A DNA stretch of 64,000 nt from Loripinus fragilis (Eukaryota > Mollusca > Bivalvia > Lucinida > Lucinidae). The stretch is taken from positions 73,481,254 to 73,545,253 of the forward strand of contig OZ026518.1 of assembly GCA_964019695.1 (NCBI GenBank), given 5' to 3'. Below are positions 10,134 through 18,939 of this stretch, piece after piece. Positions within the stretch are counted from its first letter, which is position 1. Each line of letters starts with the position of its first letter. A program made the position numbers and the translations under genes. The notes beneath the pieces were generated by a model. It made no database searches. It saw only the letters and a program-made list of their open reading frames with translations, and was not told where the DNA came from.

Positions 10134-11267
10134 AATGTTCATATTACTGTAACCTTGACCTTTGACAAATGGCCTATTAAAGAGGGGCTGTGAAGACTAT
10201 AAGGCTAATCGACCTATTAAGTTTGAAAAACTATCGGACATTTTCAATGAAATATACAACTACACAATTGAGGTCAGTAACATTTTTCTGGCCCTAGGCA
10301 GGAATGAACTTCTATCAAAGGTTGCGATAAGCTTTTAACATTGAAAACCCTGCGACTGAATATCATTTTAAGAAACCTTATAAATAGGTGATCAGACCTT
10401 TTCTTTTAATATTCAGATACTTCTCTTGTTTAACAATATGCTTAAGAAATAGATCAGCTCCAGCAGTGAATTGTTGAGTAATAATTCACTGTTTGGAGGT
10501 CAGTTGTAAAGAAGATCAAATCACGAGCGCACTGGATCTGATCTATTTCGATTCTAACACACAATAAACGATGAAAACACATTCGAGGTCTTCAGCTTCT
10601 TCCAACTTTCCGCCATTGCACTGAAGAACTCCAGCCAATACTTTAGACTACATCGCATGCATTTACATGTAATTGTAACGTCTTTCAAGCGTGAAAAAGA
10701 TGTTACACCGTCTAACGCCATGAATGACGTCATTTTCCAGTGACGTCAGCTATCACATACTTTAGCTGTGAATTATTGTCCGATATATCACAGTTTGTTA
10801 CCGTTGGATCTATAGGCGAGGTGTGTTAGAATAAATGATATATCATTCTTTGTACTTATGTTGAATATGTTTATGAAAGTATTTTGTGAATGTCTCATAT
10901 GAAATGAGATGAAACAATAAAATAATTGTATTGTATTGTTGTATTGTATTATAAGAGCATGTGTAGTTGTTATTAATGGTTCTGTTGTTGTTTGATTCAT
11001 TGTGTATTGTTGCTCCCATTGTTGGTTGGGGTTTTGTGTGCTGGGTCCTTGTTTCCTGATGCAGTACAAGTGTCCCCTTTTTTAGTATTGCAATCATTCT
11101 CTCTGAGAAAGAGAGAGTTGGCTGCTTTACTTTAATTGCTTTCTTACTGCCATGTGGTTGTTATTATTCTATATCTCTTCCTTGCGGTGCCAAGGGTCTG
11201 TGGTCTGTGATTGTGGCATTTCCTGGTCAAACTCACTTTTTTATCAGGTTCAATACAGTACATGTAT
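10134..11267. other. Intron, no gene recognised
   Basis: Contains a palindrome-like stretch with GTATTGTATTG microsatellite character (about 10925-10950) and two TGACGTCA-like CRE half-motif pairs at 10728-10747. An ATG in ATGGCGGAA context lies on the minus strand at about 10614, but the frame closes after about 20 codons. The missing CHERP exon was sought here and not found. Confidence 0.4.
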
Positions 11268-11493
11268 CAGGGGAGGATCCAGGATTTCTGGAAAAAGGTT
11301 TCAGATGTGTAAAGGAGGGGGTTCGCTTTGCTGATTTTATCTCATTTTTCTTAAATATCCCATGAAAATGAAATAATTTGGTCTCAGTGAGGCCAAATTA
11401 TTTCATTTTTATGGGATATTTAAAAACCGGGGGGCAGGGGGTGGGGGTTCGAGCTAACCCCCACCCCCTAAACCCCCTCTGGATCCGCCACTG
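11268..11493. mobile_element. MITE with CAG(T/G)GG(C/A)GGATCCAG ends (hAT-like)
   Basis: Begins CAGGGGAGGATCCAGGA and ends CTCTGGATCCGCCACTG. The interior has the palindrome 'CATGAAAATGAAATAATTTG' / 'AAATTATTTCATTTTTATGG' and a G/C-homopolymer-rich right half. The same sequence flanks the insertion at 35042-36383. The terminal CAGTGGCGGATCC resembles hAT-type MITE ends. No clear 8-bp TSD was read, so the class is tentative. Confidence 0.65.
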
Positions 11494-11789
11494 AGTATTC
11501 TGTAAATTAGTTGCTTATCTTTATAGAGATGAAATTATATGGTGAAGTAATTTGCAACCTAATCTTAGCACTCCTTCAGGCTTATCATGATGGATTTTTT
11601 TCTGAATTAATACAGAAAAGCAGCCTTAGATCAATATTAACTCTAAAATCTTGCTCAATTTTTAGATCACCGCATTTCCTCCATTTACCTTTTCAAGAAG
11701 TACTGAGCCACTAGTCGACTTTTTTCATCGGAGCTACTGTTCTGAAATATCCAACTTTTTCCAGTCTGAAAAAATCAAAAACAACATTG

Positions 11790-11969
11790 CAGTAAAACTG
11801 TGTAAAACGGCCACTCTCAAAAAGACCGAAGATTGGTTTTCAAGAGCAATTATCGCTTAATGCAGGTCAAAAGTATTGCAGAATGCTCCTAGGCTCATTA
11901 AGCTACCATTTGTCATAAAGATCTTGGCTTTGTCTTGTTTTGAGTGGCTATTTTACACAGATTTTACAG
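11790..11969. mobile_element. pogo-like MITE (CAGTAAAAC ends)
   Basis: Ends CAGTAAAACTGTGTAAAACG and ATTTTACAG with subterminal GGCCACTC / GAGTGGC. The inner arms carry 'GGTCAAAAGTATTGCAGAAT'; here the inner right arm is shortened. TA-type flanks and CAG ends suggest a Tc1/mariner-pogo relative. Family members lie at 12141, 29873, 33635, 34330 and 36938. Confidence 0.8.
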
Positions 11970-12140
11970 TATTCTTTGAATCTTGACAGATTATTTTCCA
12001 GCTTTACTATGAAGGACAGGCTCCACATCTTTGATAATTTACCCCTTCTAATTCACAAATTTATTTGCTATTCTTTGAGAATTTATATATTTGGCTTTAG
12101 CTAATGACTGCAGCTGATGATGAATTTTCAGATTTTTCTT

Positions 12141-12249
12141 GGAGCATTGTGCAATACTTTTGACCTTCATTAAGCTACCATTTGTCTTTGACTCTTTAAG
12201 ATATTTGTTTTGTCTATTTTTAAGCGGCCGTTTTACACAGGTTTTACTG
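12141..12249. mobile_element. pogo-like MITE, right half only
   Basis: Matches the right half of the family from 'GGAGCATTGTGCAATACTTT' to 'GGTTTTACTG', followed by TA. The left half is absent. Confidence 0.75.
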
Positions 12250-12883
12250 TATACATGCATCTTCACAAGTCCTTATTACTACCAGTAGTAGTCCATCTCT
12301 GAAAATGTTATACCCTATGTACGTTTCTGTGTCAGTCTGTGCCCTCTGTACATTTTTTGTATCAGTTAATAATCTATGTATATGTACATTTCCTTTAAAT
12401 TTGCAATTACAATGTAATTAATTGTGATTTAAATGCTGCTTTTGGTGGCACAGAAATGGAAATAAACTTTATTCTATTCTATTCTATTCCATCTGTAAGT
12501 CTCCAATCGGTGGCTCTCAAAATGGCTTTTTGGAGGGACGTTGCTTTTTTTTTGTTTTGCTGTTGGTTGGTTGGCCGGATCAAAAAGTAAAAATTAAACA
12601 TAAAAACTGACATTCAGATATTTAGCTTGCATTGCATGATGAAAAGCGTTTGCTACTTTGAATATTTTTTTCTGACTTAGGCTTTCCATAATAATGGTTT
12701 TAACAGCCATAGCAAGCTAACCTCGAATTTCAATCCTTTATTGTGAGATATTCCAATAAGAGCCTGGCCATTTGATATGACTATTGTACCAATTGACTTT
12801 CCTGCCATCTCTTGCGGTGACAGTAATCAGATCCACAAGATAAAAGTATTTCCTGTTTCTACTAGTGGGTAGACATCTGAACT

Positions 12884-13062
12884 CTTTGCCTGCTGGGATA
12901 TTTTGCGTGCTTTTTTGTCGTCTGTTGATTTTTTCAAAATCAACTTATTTAGAAAAATTCTTTCAGGAATACCATCAAAGTGATAAAACAGTTTGGATTG
13001 GGATCAGGCCAGATGTTTTTATCGCAAAAGTTATCTGCAGAAGACAAAAGTAGGCAAATAGT
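12884..13062. mobile_element. HP2-bearing MITE, diverged
   Basis: Starts ACTCTTTGCCTGCTGGGATA and contains 'GTTGATTTTTTCAAAATCAA' and 'CAGTTTGGATTGGGATCAGG'. The layout is that of the element at 14584-14790 in the opposite orientation. Confidence 0.6.
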
Positions 13063-13084
13063 TAACCCTCACATGCTTAAAGCC

Positions 13085-13410
13085 CCAGTTACACATTCCC
13101 GATTCTGGCTACGATTCATCACGATTCGTCCCGATGTGACCTATACTGTAAAATCTGGATGGTTAAAACAGAAAATTCACAAATCACTATGCTGTCTCAA
13201 GATGTTCCTAAGGTGTCTCTACGAATCCACTACCATTCATGACGATGCTACCGCAATGCTACCATGATGCTACTATGGTGCCACCACTGTAGCGCCACAA
13301 CATAACTGTAGGACAGTGGTACTGTGTTCGTGGTGAAAAGGGATTAAATCTGGATGAGTCGGAGGTGAATCGTGATGACAGATGATACCCCGATTAACCC
13401 CGAACGCCCA
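13085..13410. repeat. Degenerate inverted repeat
   Basis: 'GATTCATCACGATTCGTCCC' on the left faces 'GGTGAATCGTGATGAC' on the right. The middle has repeated ATGCTAC/GATGCTAC segments. Probably an old foldback MITE; ends uncertain. Confidence 0.4.
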
Positions 13411-13574
13411 AGACTGACGACAAATACTAGTCTACATTGTAAATACATGCTAACAATTGGAATCCTTTGACTCAATAAGGAGGTAACAATTTTGGGAGGA
13501 GTAAAAACATACATGTAACTACATGTATATCCAACATCAGGCCTCCAGATAAGAGTGCCTATTGTAAAACTGTT

Positions 13575-13690
13575 TTCTTTATTTCTCATCCAAAATATAT
13601 GTTGTGGGTACTCAAAAGAACCATCTCAATGAGACGGTTCTTTTGAGTTCCCAAAACACATGTTTAAATTGATGGGTAAGAAAATGATTA
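13575..13690. repeat. Hairpin MITE (HP1 family)
   Basis: Arms 'ATATGTTGTGGGTACTCAAA' / complement around GAACCATCTCAATGAGACGG, with TTTCTTTATTTCTC and TAAGAAAATGATT ends, like the copy at 5329. Confidence 0.8.
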
Positions 13691-14213
13691 CAATTTTATG
13701 CTTATTAATTTTCCTTATCTGGATCTATGCAGAATAGTAAGGGTTATGAACATTGAAAAGTCTTTTTCCTTGTAGCTGTGTTTATCACAGTCATATGGCG
13801 TAAATGGTTAGACTAACAACCCCTTTGAACAAATACAGATGATGTTTCCTCTATGTACAAAGAAACGTAATGAACTACCTAACCTTGCTTAGAAATAAAC
13901 TAAAAGGAAGGCTCCTGTTGATGAGGAAATAGCTCTTTGTACAGTATCTGCCAGAGTTCTGTCCAATGAAATTGCTGTGTAAATATTAAGTAATTTGCAG
14001 TTTTCTTGGTGGCGGTCCTGAACGCCTTTTTTAACAAAACTGTTTTCTATTGCTAAAAATGAAGCTACGATCATTGTTTCTATGATCGAAAATGTTGGGA
14101 TTTTTTGGCAATCGGAAATGCAGTTTTGATATAAATCAGTGTGTTTTCAATTGTTTGCAAGACATGGAATTCACCTTTACCCTTACCTCATAGAGATGCC
14201 TTTTAACACTCTT

Positions 14214-14282
14214 GCAAACAGAGCAGACCCAGATCAAGCAGTTCTTGTAAGAGCTGCCTGATCAGGGCCTTACTCTGTTTGC
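14214..14282. repeat. Small hairpin (HP2 family, inner arm AAGCAGTTCT type)
   Basis: Outer arms GCAAACAGAGCAGACCCAGA pair with a GGGCCTTACTCTGTTTGC arm. The inner arms are CAAGCAGTTCTT/AAGAGCTGCCTG. Confidence 0.7.
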
Positions 14283-14522
14283 TTATGAAAAAATATGACT
14301 AATAACAAATACTTTCTTTGTTCTATGTACCAACATGGAAGTTTATTGATATAATTATTTGTAGTGGGAGGAGCCTTGCATGAATATTCATGAAGGAAAG
14401 GGTTAAATATAGAATTTACCTTTAAATGTGGAATGAGGGAATAACAAGAACTCAAGCCATTGGCAGTAACTCAGTATTTGGAACCATTCACAGGGAATCA
14501 GCTTGACTCAAAATTTAAAAAG

Positions 14523-14572
14523 TCTCGAGTCAAGCACTCTACCACTGAGCCACTGCGCTCCCTAGATTAGCG
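14523..14572 (-). mobile_element. SINE family A head fragment
   Basis: Only the tRNA-like head remains on the minus strand: 'GAGCGCAGTGGCTCAGTGGT' to the GACTCGAGAC region. The 3' part is absent. Confidence 0.75.
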
Positions 14573-14583
14573 CTATATGGGTT

Positions 14584-14790
14584 AACTCTTTGCGGACTAA
14601 AGTGTCATCTGCTGATAGTCTTTGCAAACAAATTGGACCCAGATCAGGCCCGACAAAACATTGGGCCTGATCTGGATCCAAACTGTTTGACACTCTGAGG
14701 GTATTCTGGAAAGAATTTTTCGAAAAAATTGATCTTGAAAAAAATCAGCAGATGACAAAAAACAAGCAAAAATAACCCAGTAGGCAAACA
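14584..14790. mobile_element. MITE carrying an HP2 hairpin (GGCCCGACA type)
   Basis: The left end 'TTAACTCTTTGCGGACTAA' and right end 'AAATAACCCAGTAGGCAAAC' are related inverted sequences. The central hairpin at 14624-14689 pairs GACCCAGATCAGGCCCGACA with 'GGGCCTGATCTGGATCC'. 'GTCATCTGCTGAT' and 'ATCAGCAGATGAC' are subterminal inverted blocks. It ends about 50 bp from the CHERP exon at 14841. Related copies lie at 17205 and 18650. Confidence 0.7.
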
Positions 14791-14840
14791 AATAAACAAC
14801 CAAAAAGCATGCATAATCATTAAGCTGGCAAACCACTTAC

Positions 14841-14978
14841 CATGATGGCTTCTTTTGTGCAGGATTCTATGATAGGTTTCACGGTTTTATCAAGATCGTC
14901 CAAATGGAGACCACACTCTTCGCTCAGTTGTTGCAGTGAATCAGACTGCTGCTTAAAAATAGCCTCCTCAATCTGAAC
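14841..14978 (-). CDS. CHERP: CHERP-like gene, pre-CID exon (PIIESCTKEAIM)
   Basis: A 138-bp minus-strand exon, 46 codons, phase 0 at both ends, with acceptor TTTTTTGACAG and donor GTAAGTG. It reads VQIEEAIFKQQSDSLQQLSE, then ECGLHLDDLDKTVKPIIESC, then TKEAIM. Human CHERP at this point reads ...LDMNEFDNLLQPIIDTCTKDAI, immediately before the CID, which is a close match in sequence and order. The next exon should begin with the CID start (Ala-Gly-Lys-Asn-Trp in relatives) but was not found between here and 8570. Confidence 0.92.
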
Positions 14979-15239
14979 CTGTCAAAAAATACAGGATCTT
15001 AAATGAGTGCTTTATTAAAGCAAGGTGGAGTAATGTCAACCAATAGCTTTCTTTGTTTATCAATATTTGTATGATGTCATTCACATATCGCCACGACGTT
15101 ATGTACAGGATTTTCGTTCGCTGGCTGTTCCAACACCTACATTACAAACAAAATATTACATTTTTCAAGGATAACCAGCGGATCTGGGTGGAAGATAATT
15201 AAGTTTATTATACCTCACGTGAATTCCCCATACAAAACT

Positions 15240-15570
15240 TCCATAGACGAACGACTGATATTTTATAATATCACCCGCTGCTATAGCAACGGCGAATACT
15301 GTCACTCGTTTGCCATAGCAGCGGGTGATATTATAAAATTTCAGTCGTTCTTCTGTTGCGCAACGGCAATGCGCGTACGGTTCGTTCACGTCAGGATACG
15401 TTCTACAGCAATGGCGGACATGAGGCATGATTTTGACCACTTTCAACTCCCAATAACTTCGTTGTTGATGGTCAGAAACATAAAGTGTGGGTACTCATTT
15501 TCTTAGTTAGGACGAGCGAAACATGTTGAGACCAAATTTTAGCGGATTAGGCGAAATTTTCTAGTTTGCA
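15240..15570 (-). repeat. Dispersed repeat unit with hairpin (second copy)
   Basis: Inverted copy of the unit at 361-500, here about 15430-15565. The attached hairpin has arms 'CGACTGATATTTTATAATAT' (from 15252) and its complement up to about 15352, with GCTGCTATAGCAAC near the tip. An ATGGCGGAC at 15412 looks like a start codon but opens only a short frame. Confidence 0.6.
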
Positions 15571-15837
15571 TCAAAATCGCATACTGTAAAGTATCTCCAT
15601 TTAAATGACGCTGCTTGGTATGGAGTTTGACGTCATCAGTTTTTTATGACGTAATTTATTTAACCGAACGTCAGTGATCAGTTCGAGCATTCAAACTGTT
15701 AAAAACAGAACCATTTTTGTAAAAAATATAGATCTATCCTCTTTCATATCCCTTTGGAACTCCCATCAACATAGTAGGTCTAAGAGAAAACAAACAGTAC
15801 AAAATAAAGGATCTAATGTTCTGTTCGGTATAATAAA

Positions 15838-15987
15838 ATAAATATTACATTCCTTGCGAGGGTGATAGTCGAAAATATAATCCCTCGAAATATGATTATC
15901 AACCTCGGCTGCGCCTCGGTTGATAATCACATTCCTCGGGATGATATTTTCGTCTATCGCCCTCTCAGGGAATGTAATATTTATATA
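15838..15987. repeat. ~150-bp near-perfect palindrome
   Basis: The left arm begins AATAAATATTACATTCCTTG and the right arm ends with its complement 'GGGAATGTAATATTTAT'. The centre is 'ACCTCGGCTGCGCCTCGGTT'. Likely a foldback MITE. Confidence 0.8.
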
Positions 15988-16028
15988 ATATTTATGTGAT
16001 AAATAAAAATGAAAATATAAGGATTGAA

Positions 16029-16161
16029 ATGCAGATTTTTAGCTTGCACTGGATGATGCAAAACATTAGGCGTTTTAGTGTCTCCGAGAAGCTTTGGGCT
16101 TCTCGGAGACATTAAAAAAGCTAATGTTTTGCATCATCCAGTGCAAGCTAAAAATCTGCAT
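16029..16161. repeat. 133-bp near-perfect palindrome
   Basis: Arms 'ATGCAGATTTTTAGCTTGCA' and the complement, with the centre 'CCGAGAAGCTTTGGGCTTCT'. It lies only about 40 bp from the palindrome at 15838-15987 and is unrelated to it in sequence. Confidence 0.85.
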
Positions 16162-16238
16162 GAATCTCAAAGCAGGGAGTAAATAACCTAATCAAGGTAT
16201 GGCAATGTTCAAGTAACTGCAGAAAGGGGCATATTTCT

Positions 16239-16655
16239 TTCTTTTGTTTTGATTCTTTTGTCCCAGTTATCAATTTTTTCAGTCATGTCGGGATGGGTCT
16301 TCCTGGATTGAACCAGTACTAAGCAGCGGATAGTGTCTAGCTCAAGGACACAACATAGTGACTCCGACAGGCATTTTATTTTTATTTGATTCTTTACGTC
16401 CAAGTCAACAATTTTTCAGTTATATCAGGACAGGTTTTCCTGGGTTGAACCAGTACTAAGCAAGGATTAATGTGTCTTGGTCACGGACACAAAGCAGTGC
16501 CCCCGTTGAGGCTGGAACCGGGCCACGGCCCTTCGGTCTCAAGTCAAGCACTCTACCACTGAGCCACTGCGCTCCCACTCCGCCAGTGGCAAGTCTCAAA
16601 CTAACAACCCTTCAATCCCCATTCTAACACTCAACCAACCGAGTCACTGCGCTCA
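16239..16655 (-). mobile_element. SINE family A (older), split by another SINE
   Basis: The 3' part (16239-16370, tail and middle) and the head (about 16579-16655, 'GAGCGCAGTGACTCGGTTGG') are separated by a second SINE at 16376-16578. The joining sequences ACTCCGACAGG (left) and ACTCCGCCAGTGG (right) look like the target duplication. The head ends 18 bp from the CHERP exon at 16674. Confidence 0.75.
16376..16578 (-). mobile_element. SINE family A, inserted in another SINE
   Basis: Complete minus-strand copy: head 'GAGCGCAGTGGCTCAGTGGT', 'CCGTGACCAAGACACATTAA', tail 'TTGACTTGGACGTAAAGAAT' and AAATAAAAATAAAA. It is flanked by ACTCCG(A/C)CAG-type duplications within the older SINE. Confidence 0.85.
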
Positions 16656-16673
16656 ACGGGACATATTTCCTAC

Positions 16674-16834
16674 CTGTTGCGTTTGCATTAAGCTTTGGTA
16701 TTGTGCCGCTAGATTCTGCTCGGACTGTTGAATCTGCTGGTCCATTAACGTCTGATGCTGTTGTACTTGCGTCTGCTGTACGGCTACCTGCTGCTGAAGT
16801 TGTGAGACCTGCAGTTGGGGCGTCACTCCAGCTA
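16674..16834 (-). CDS. CHERP: CHERP-like gene, glutamine-rich exon
   Basis: A minus-strand exon ending in a GTAGGAAA donor in phase 0 and joining the exon at 14841-14978. It reads (V)AGVTPQLQVSQLQQQVAVQQ, then TQVQQHQTLMDQQIQQSEQN, then LAAQYQSLMQTQQ. Human CHERP has a comparable SMDELIQQSQWNLQQQEQHL just before its CID. The acceptor used here (CTCAG before TAGCTGG) keeps phase with the exon at 24084-24431, giving a Val codon. An alternative acceptor 7 bases upstream (end 16841) would need another upstream exon. The low-complexity Gln/Val content is likely a disordered linker. Confidence 0.85.
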
Positions 16835-16920
16835 CTGAGGTCTGCAATACATGTAATTAACCCTTAATGCACCAATCACAACAAAAGTCGTCTGCTGAAA
16901 TGTTTAAGAAGCCTCTGTGG

Positions 16921-16987
16921 CAAACAGTGTTGACCCAGATCAGACTGCTCCTATAGGAGCAGTCTGTTCTGGGTCCACGCTGTTTGC
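16921..16987. repeat. Small hairpin (HP2 family, GACTGCTCC type)
   Basis: Outer stem 'CAAACAGTGTTGACCCAGAT' / 'CTGGGTCCACGCTGTTTG'. Inner stem CAGACTGCTCCTATAGGAGCAG, almost perfectly palindromic. Confidence 0.75.
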
Positions 16988-17204
16988 TTCTATACTTAAT
17001 TTGTCAGTAATGTTGGGCAATTATTTGCAGCAGACGACTTCAGCAGACGACATTTTCAGATGCATTTTTTTTTCTTGGCGCTTTGAGGGTTAAAAATAGT
17101 CTTGGTCACCATTTTGTAAGTGGGCAACTTTCATCTTTTCTTGTGTTGGGAACTTGCGGTTTAACAATTTTTCAACAATATTTCAGTCATACCAGTTAAA
17201 TTAT

Positions 17205-17395
17205 CTCGCTGCCTGCTAGTGGCATCTGCTGATAATCTTTGAAAACAGTTTGGACCCAGATCAGGCTTGGCATTTTGTCAGGCCTGATCTGTATCTAAGC
17301 TGTTTGTAACTCTGATGGTATTATATACTGATATATATTTTTTTTTAAAGACGCCAAAAAACAGGCAAACTTCCTTTCATGCAAAGAGTTATTAC
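17205..17395. mobile_element. MITE carrying an HP2 hairpin
   Basis: The hairpin at 17242-17306 pairs AAACAGTTTGGACCCAGATC with 'GATCTGTATCTAAGCTGTTT'. The flanks are GGCATCTGCTGATAATC and CATGCAAAGAGTTA, as in 14584-14790. Confidence 0.7.
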
Positions 17396-17490
17396 CACTA
17401 CTTCCACTAGGGTCAGTTTTTCTATCACAATGTTCAATTCCTGAGCAGACTAATCTTCGGGGTTATCCACAACTTAGTGTAATTTTAACC

Positions 17491-17675
17491 TTGATTTGAT
17501 TTCTTACATCCCATCAACAATCTTTCAGTCATATAGGGATGGGTCTTCCTGGGTTGAACCAGTACTATGCTAGGATTAATGTGTATTGTTCAAGGATTCT
17601 ATGCAGTGACGCTGGTGAGGCTCGAACCCGCGGCCCCTCAGTCTCAAGTCAAGCACTATACCCTTGAGCTCCCCA
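17491..17675 (-). mobile_element. tRNA-derived SINE (family A)
   Basis: Minus-strand copy with box B 'GCGGGTTCGAGCCTCACC', middle 'GTACTGGTTCAACCCAGGAA' and tail 'GTTGATGGGATGTAAGAAAT'. Confidence 0.88.
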
Positions 17676-17959
17676 ATTAACCAATAACTGCCAACTGCCC
17701 TACTTTGATTGACAGAAAGGATATTTGGGATATTAAAAGACTGGCTTTTCATGCATTAACAGTTGCCTGTCCTCTGGACATGACAAGGTCCCTAAAATTG
17801 TTTATTCTTTGTATTAAGCAGATAATATGTGTCTGTAGCCATGTATGATATGAAAACATGTTTATGCTGCATGCAAACAACTGAACCACAAATCAGCCTC
17901 TTGTACATCCTCCTGCTCTCAGTTCACACATCAGTTAAGACAAACAAAATTTTTGAACG

Positions 17960-18095
17960 TAAAATTGTAAATATTTTCTTACCCATCAGCTTTAACATAA
18001 GTTTTGGGTGCTCAAAAGAACTGTGTCATTGAGACAGTTCTTTTGAGTACCCACAACATATGTTTATATTGAGAAATAAGAAAAAAAAAATTTTT
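17960..18095. repeat. Hairpin MITE (HP1 family)
   Basis: Arms 'AACATAAGTTTTGGGTGCTC' and complement around AAAGAACTGTGTCATTGAGA, flanked by TATTTTCTTACCCATCAG and GAGAAATAAGAAAA. Confidence 0.8.
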
Positions 18096-18649
18096 GTTAC
18101 ACACCCTTAACTAAAGACGTGTATCAATATCTTTGAAATACCCAGCCTGGAAAGTTAAATAGATCTATATACATTGTCATGATTTTCAGGATCTTAGATG
18201 TCAGAGCAAGAACTGCCAAGCATTTGTGAATCTTATTTTATTGACTAGGATCTGAAACCCTGATGTTTTCTTGTGACAGGGGCTCATATTGACGTATTAT
18301 TACATGCTACAATGATAAACAACAGATGTAATTAAAATGAATTGTGAAAGAAGACAACAACAATAAGACAGATAGATGATTTAGTACTTGATACACTGTT
18401 TAACTTTTCCCTTTTTACACTGATAGGCTCTTCCATTCTGATCGCTTTTCTCTCTACCTGATGATGCTTAAATTTACATGAAATTTGACGACTTTAGAGA
18501 TATATTACTTTTGAAAGTGTGGACGGACGAAGACGAAAGATCCCGGACCATTGCCATACTAATACCAGCTCAGGTGAGCTTACAACAAAATGGGCAAACC
18601 CATGAAATAATGTTACTTACCTATTGCATATGTATATCTCTTTATCTCC

Positions 18650-18845
18650 TAGTGTCGGCTGCTGATAGCTTTTGCAAACAGTTTGGGCCCAGATCAGGCC
18701 CGCAAAATGTCGGGCCTGATCTGGATCCAAACTATTTGAAACTCTGATGATATTCCTGAATGAATTTTTCTAAAAAGTTGATTTTGAAAAAAATCAGCAG
18801 ACTACAAAAAAGCATGAATAATTACCCAGGATCCAAAGAATTAAA
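18650..18845. mobile_element. MITE carrying an HP2 hairpin (GGCCCGCAA type)
   Basis: The hairpin at 18674-18738 pairs 'GCAAACAGTTTGGGCCCAGA' with 'TGGATCCAAACTATTTG'. Right end 'AATTACCCAGGATCCAAAGA'. Left flank 'GTGTCGGCTGCTGATAGC'. Very like 14584-14790. Confidence 0.7.
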
Positions 18846-18939
18846 TGTGCATGTGCAGCTATCTAGTGGATTGTCTGATCCTTAGCTGCTTGCCTTTGCC
18901 GTAAGTACCAAAATCCCATTACCGGTAACAGGCCGGAAT

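Noticed and set aside
15399..15506. ATGGCGGACATGAGGCATGA, a start-codon-like context
   Set aside because: The frame is short and belongs to the dispersed repeat shared with 361-500.
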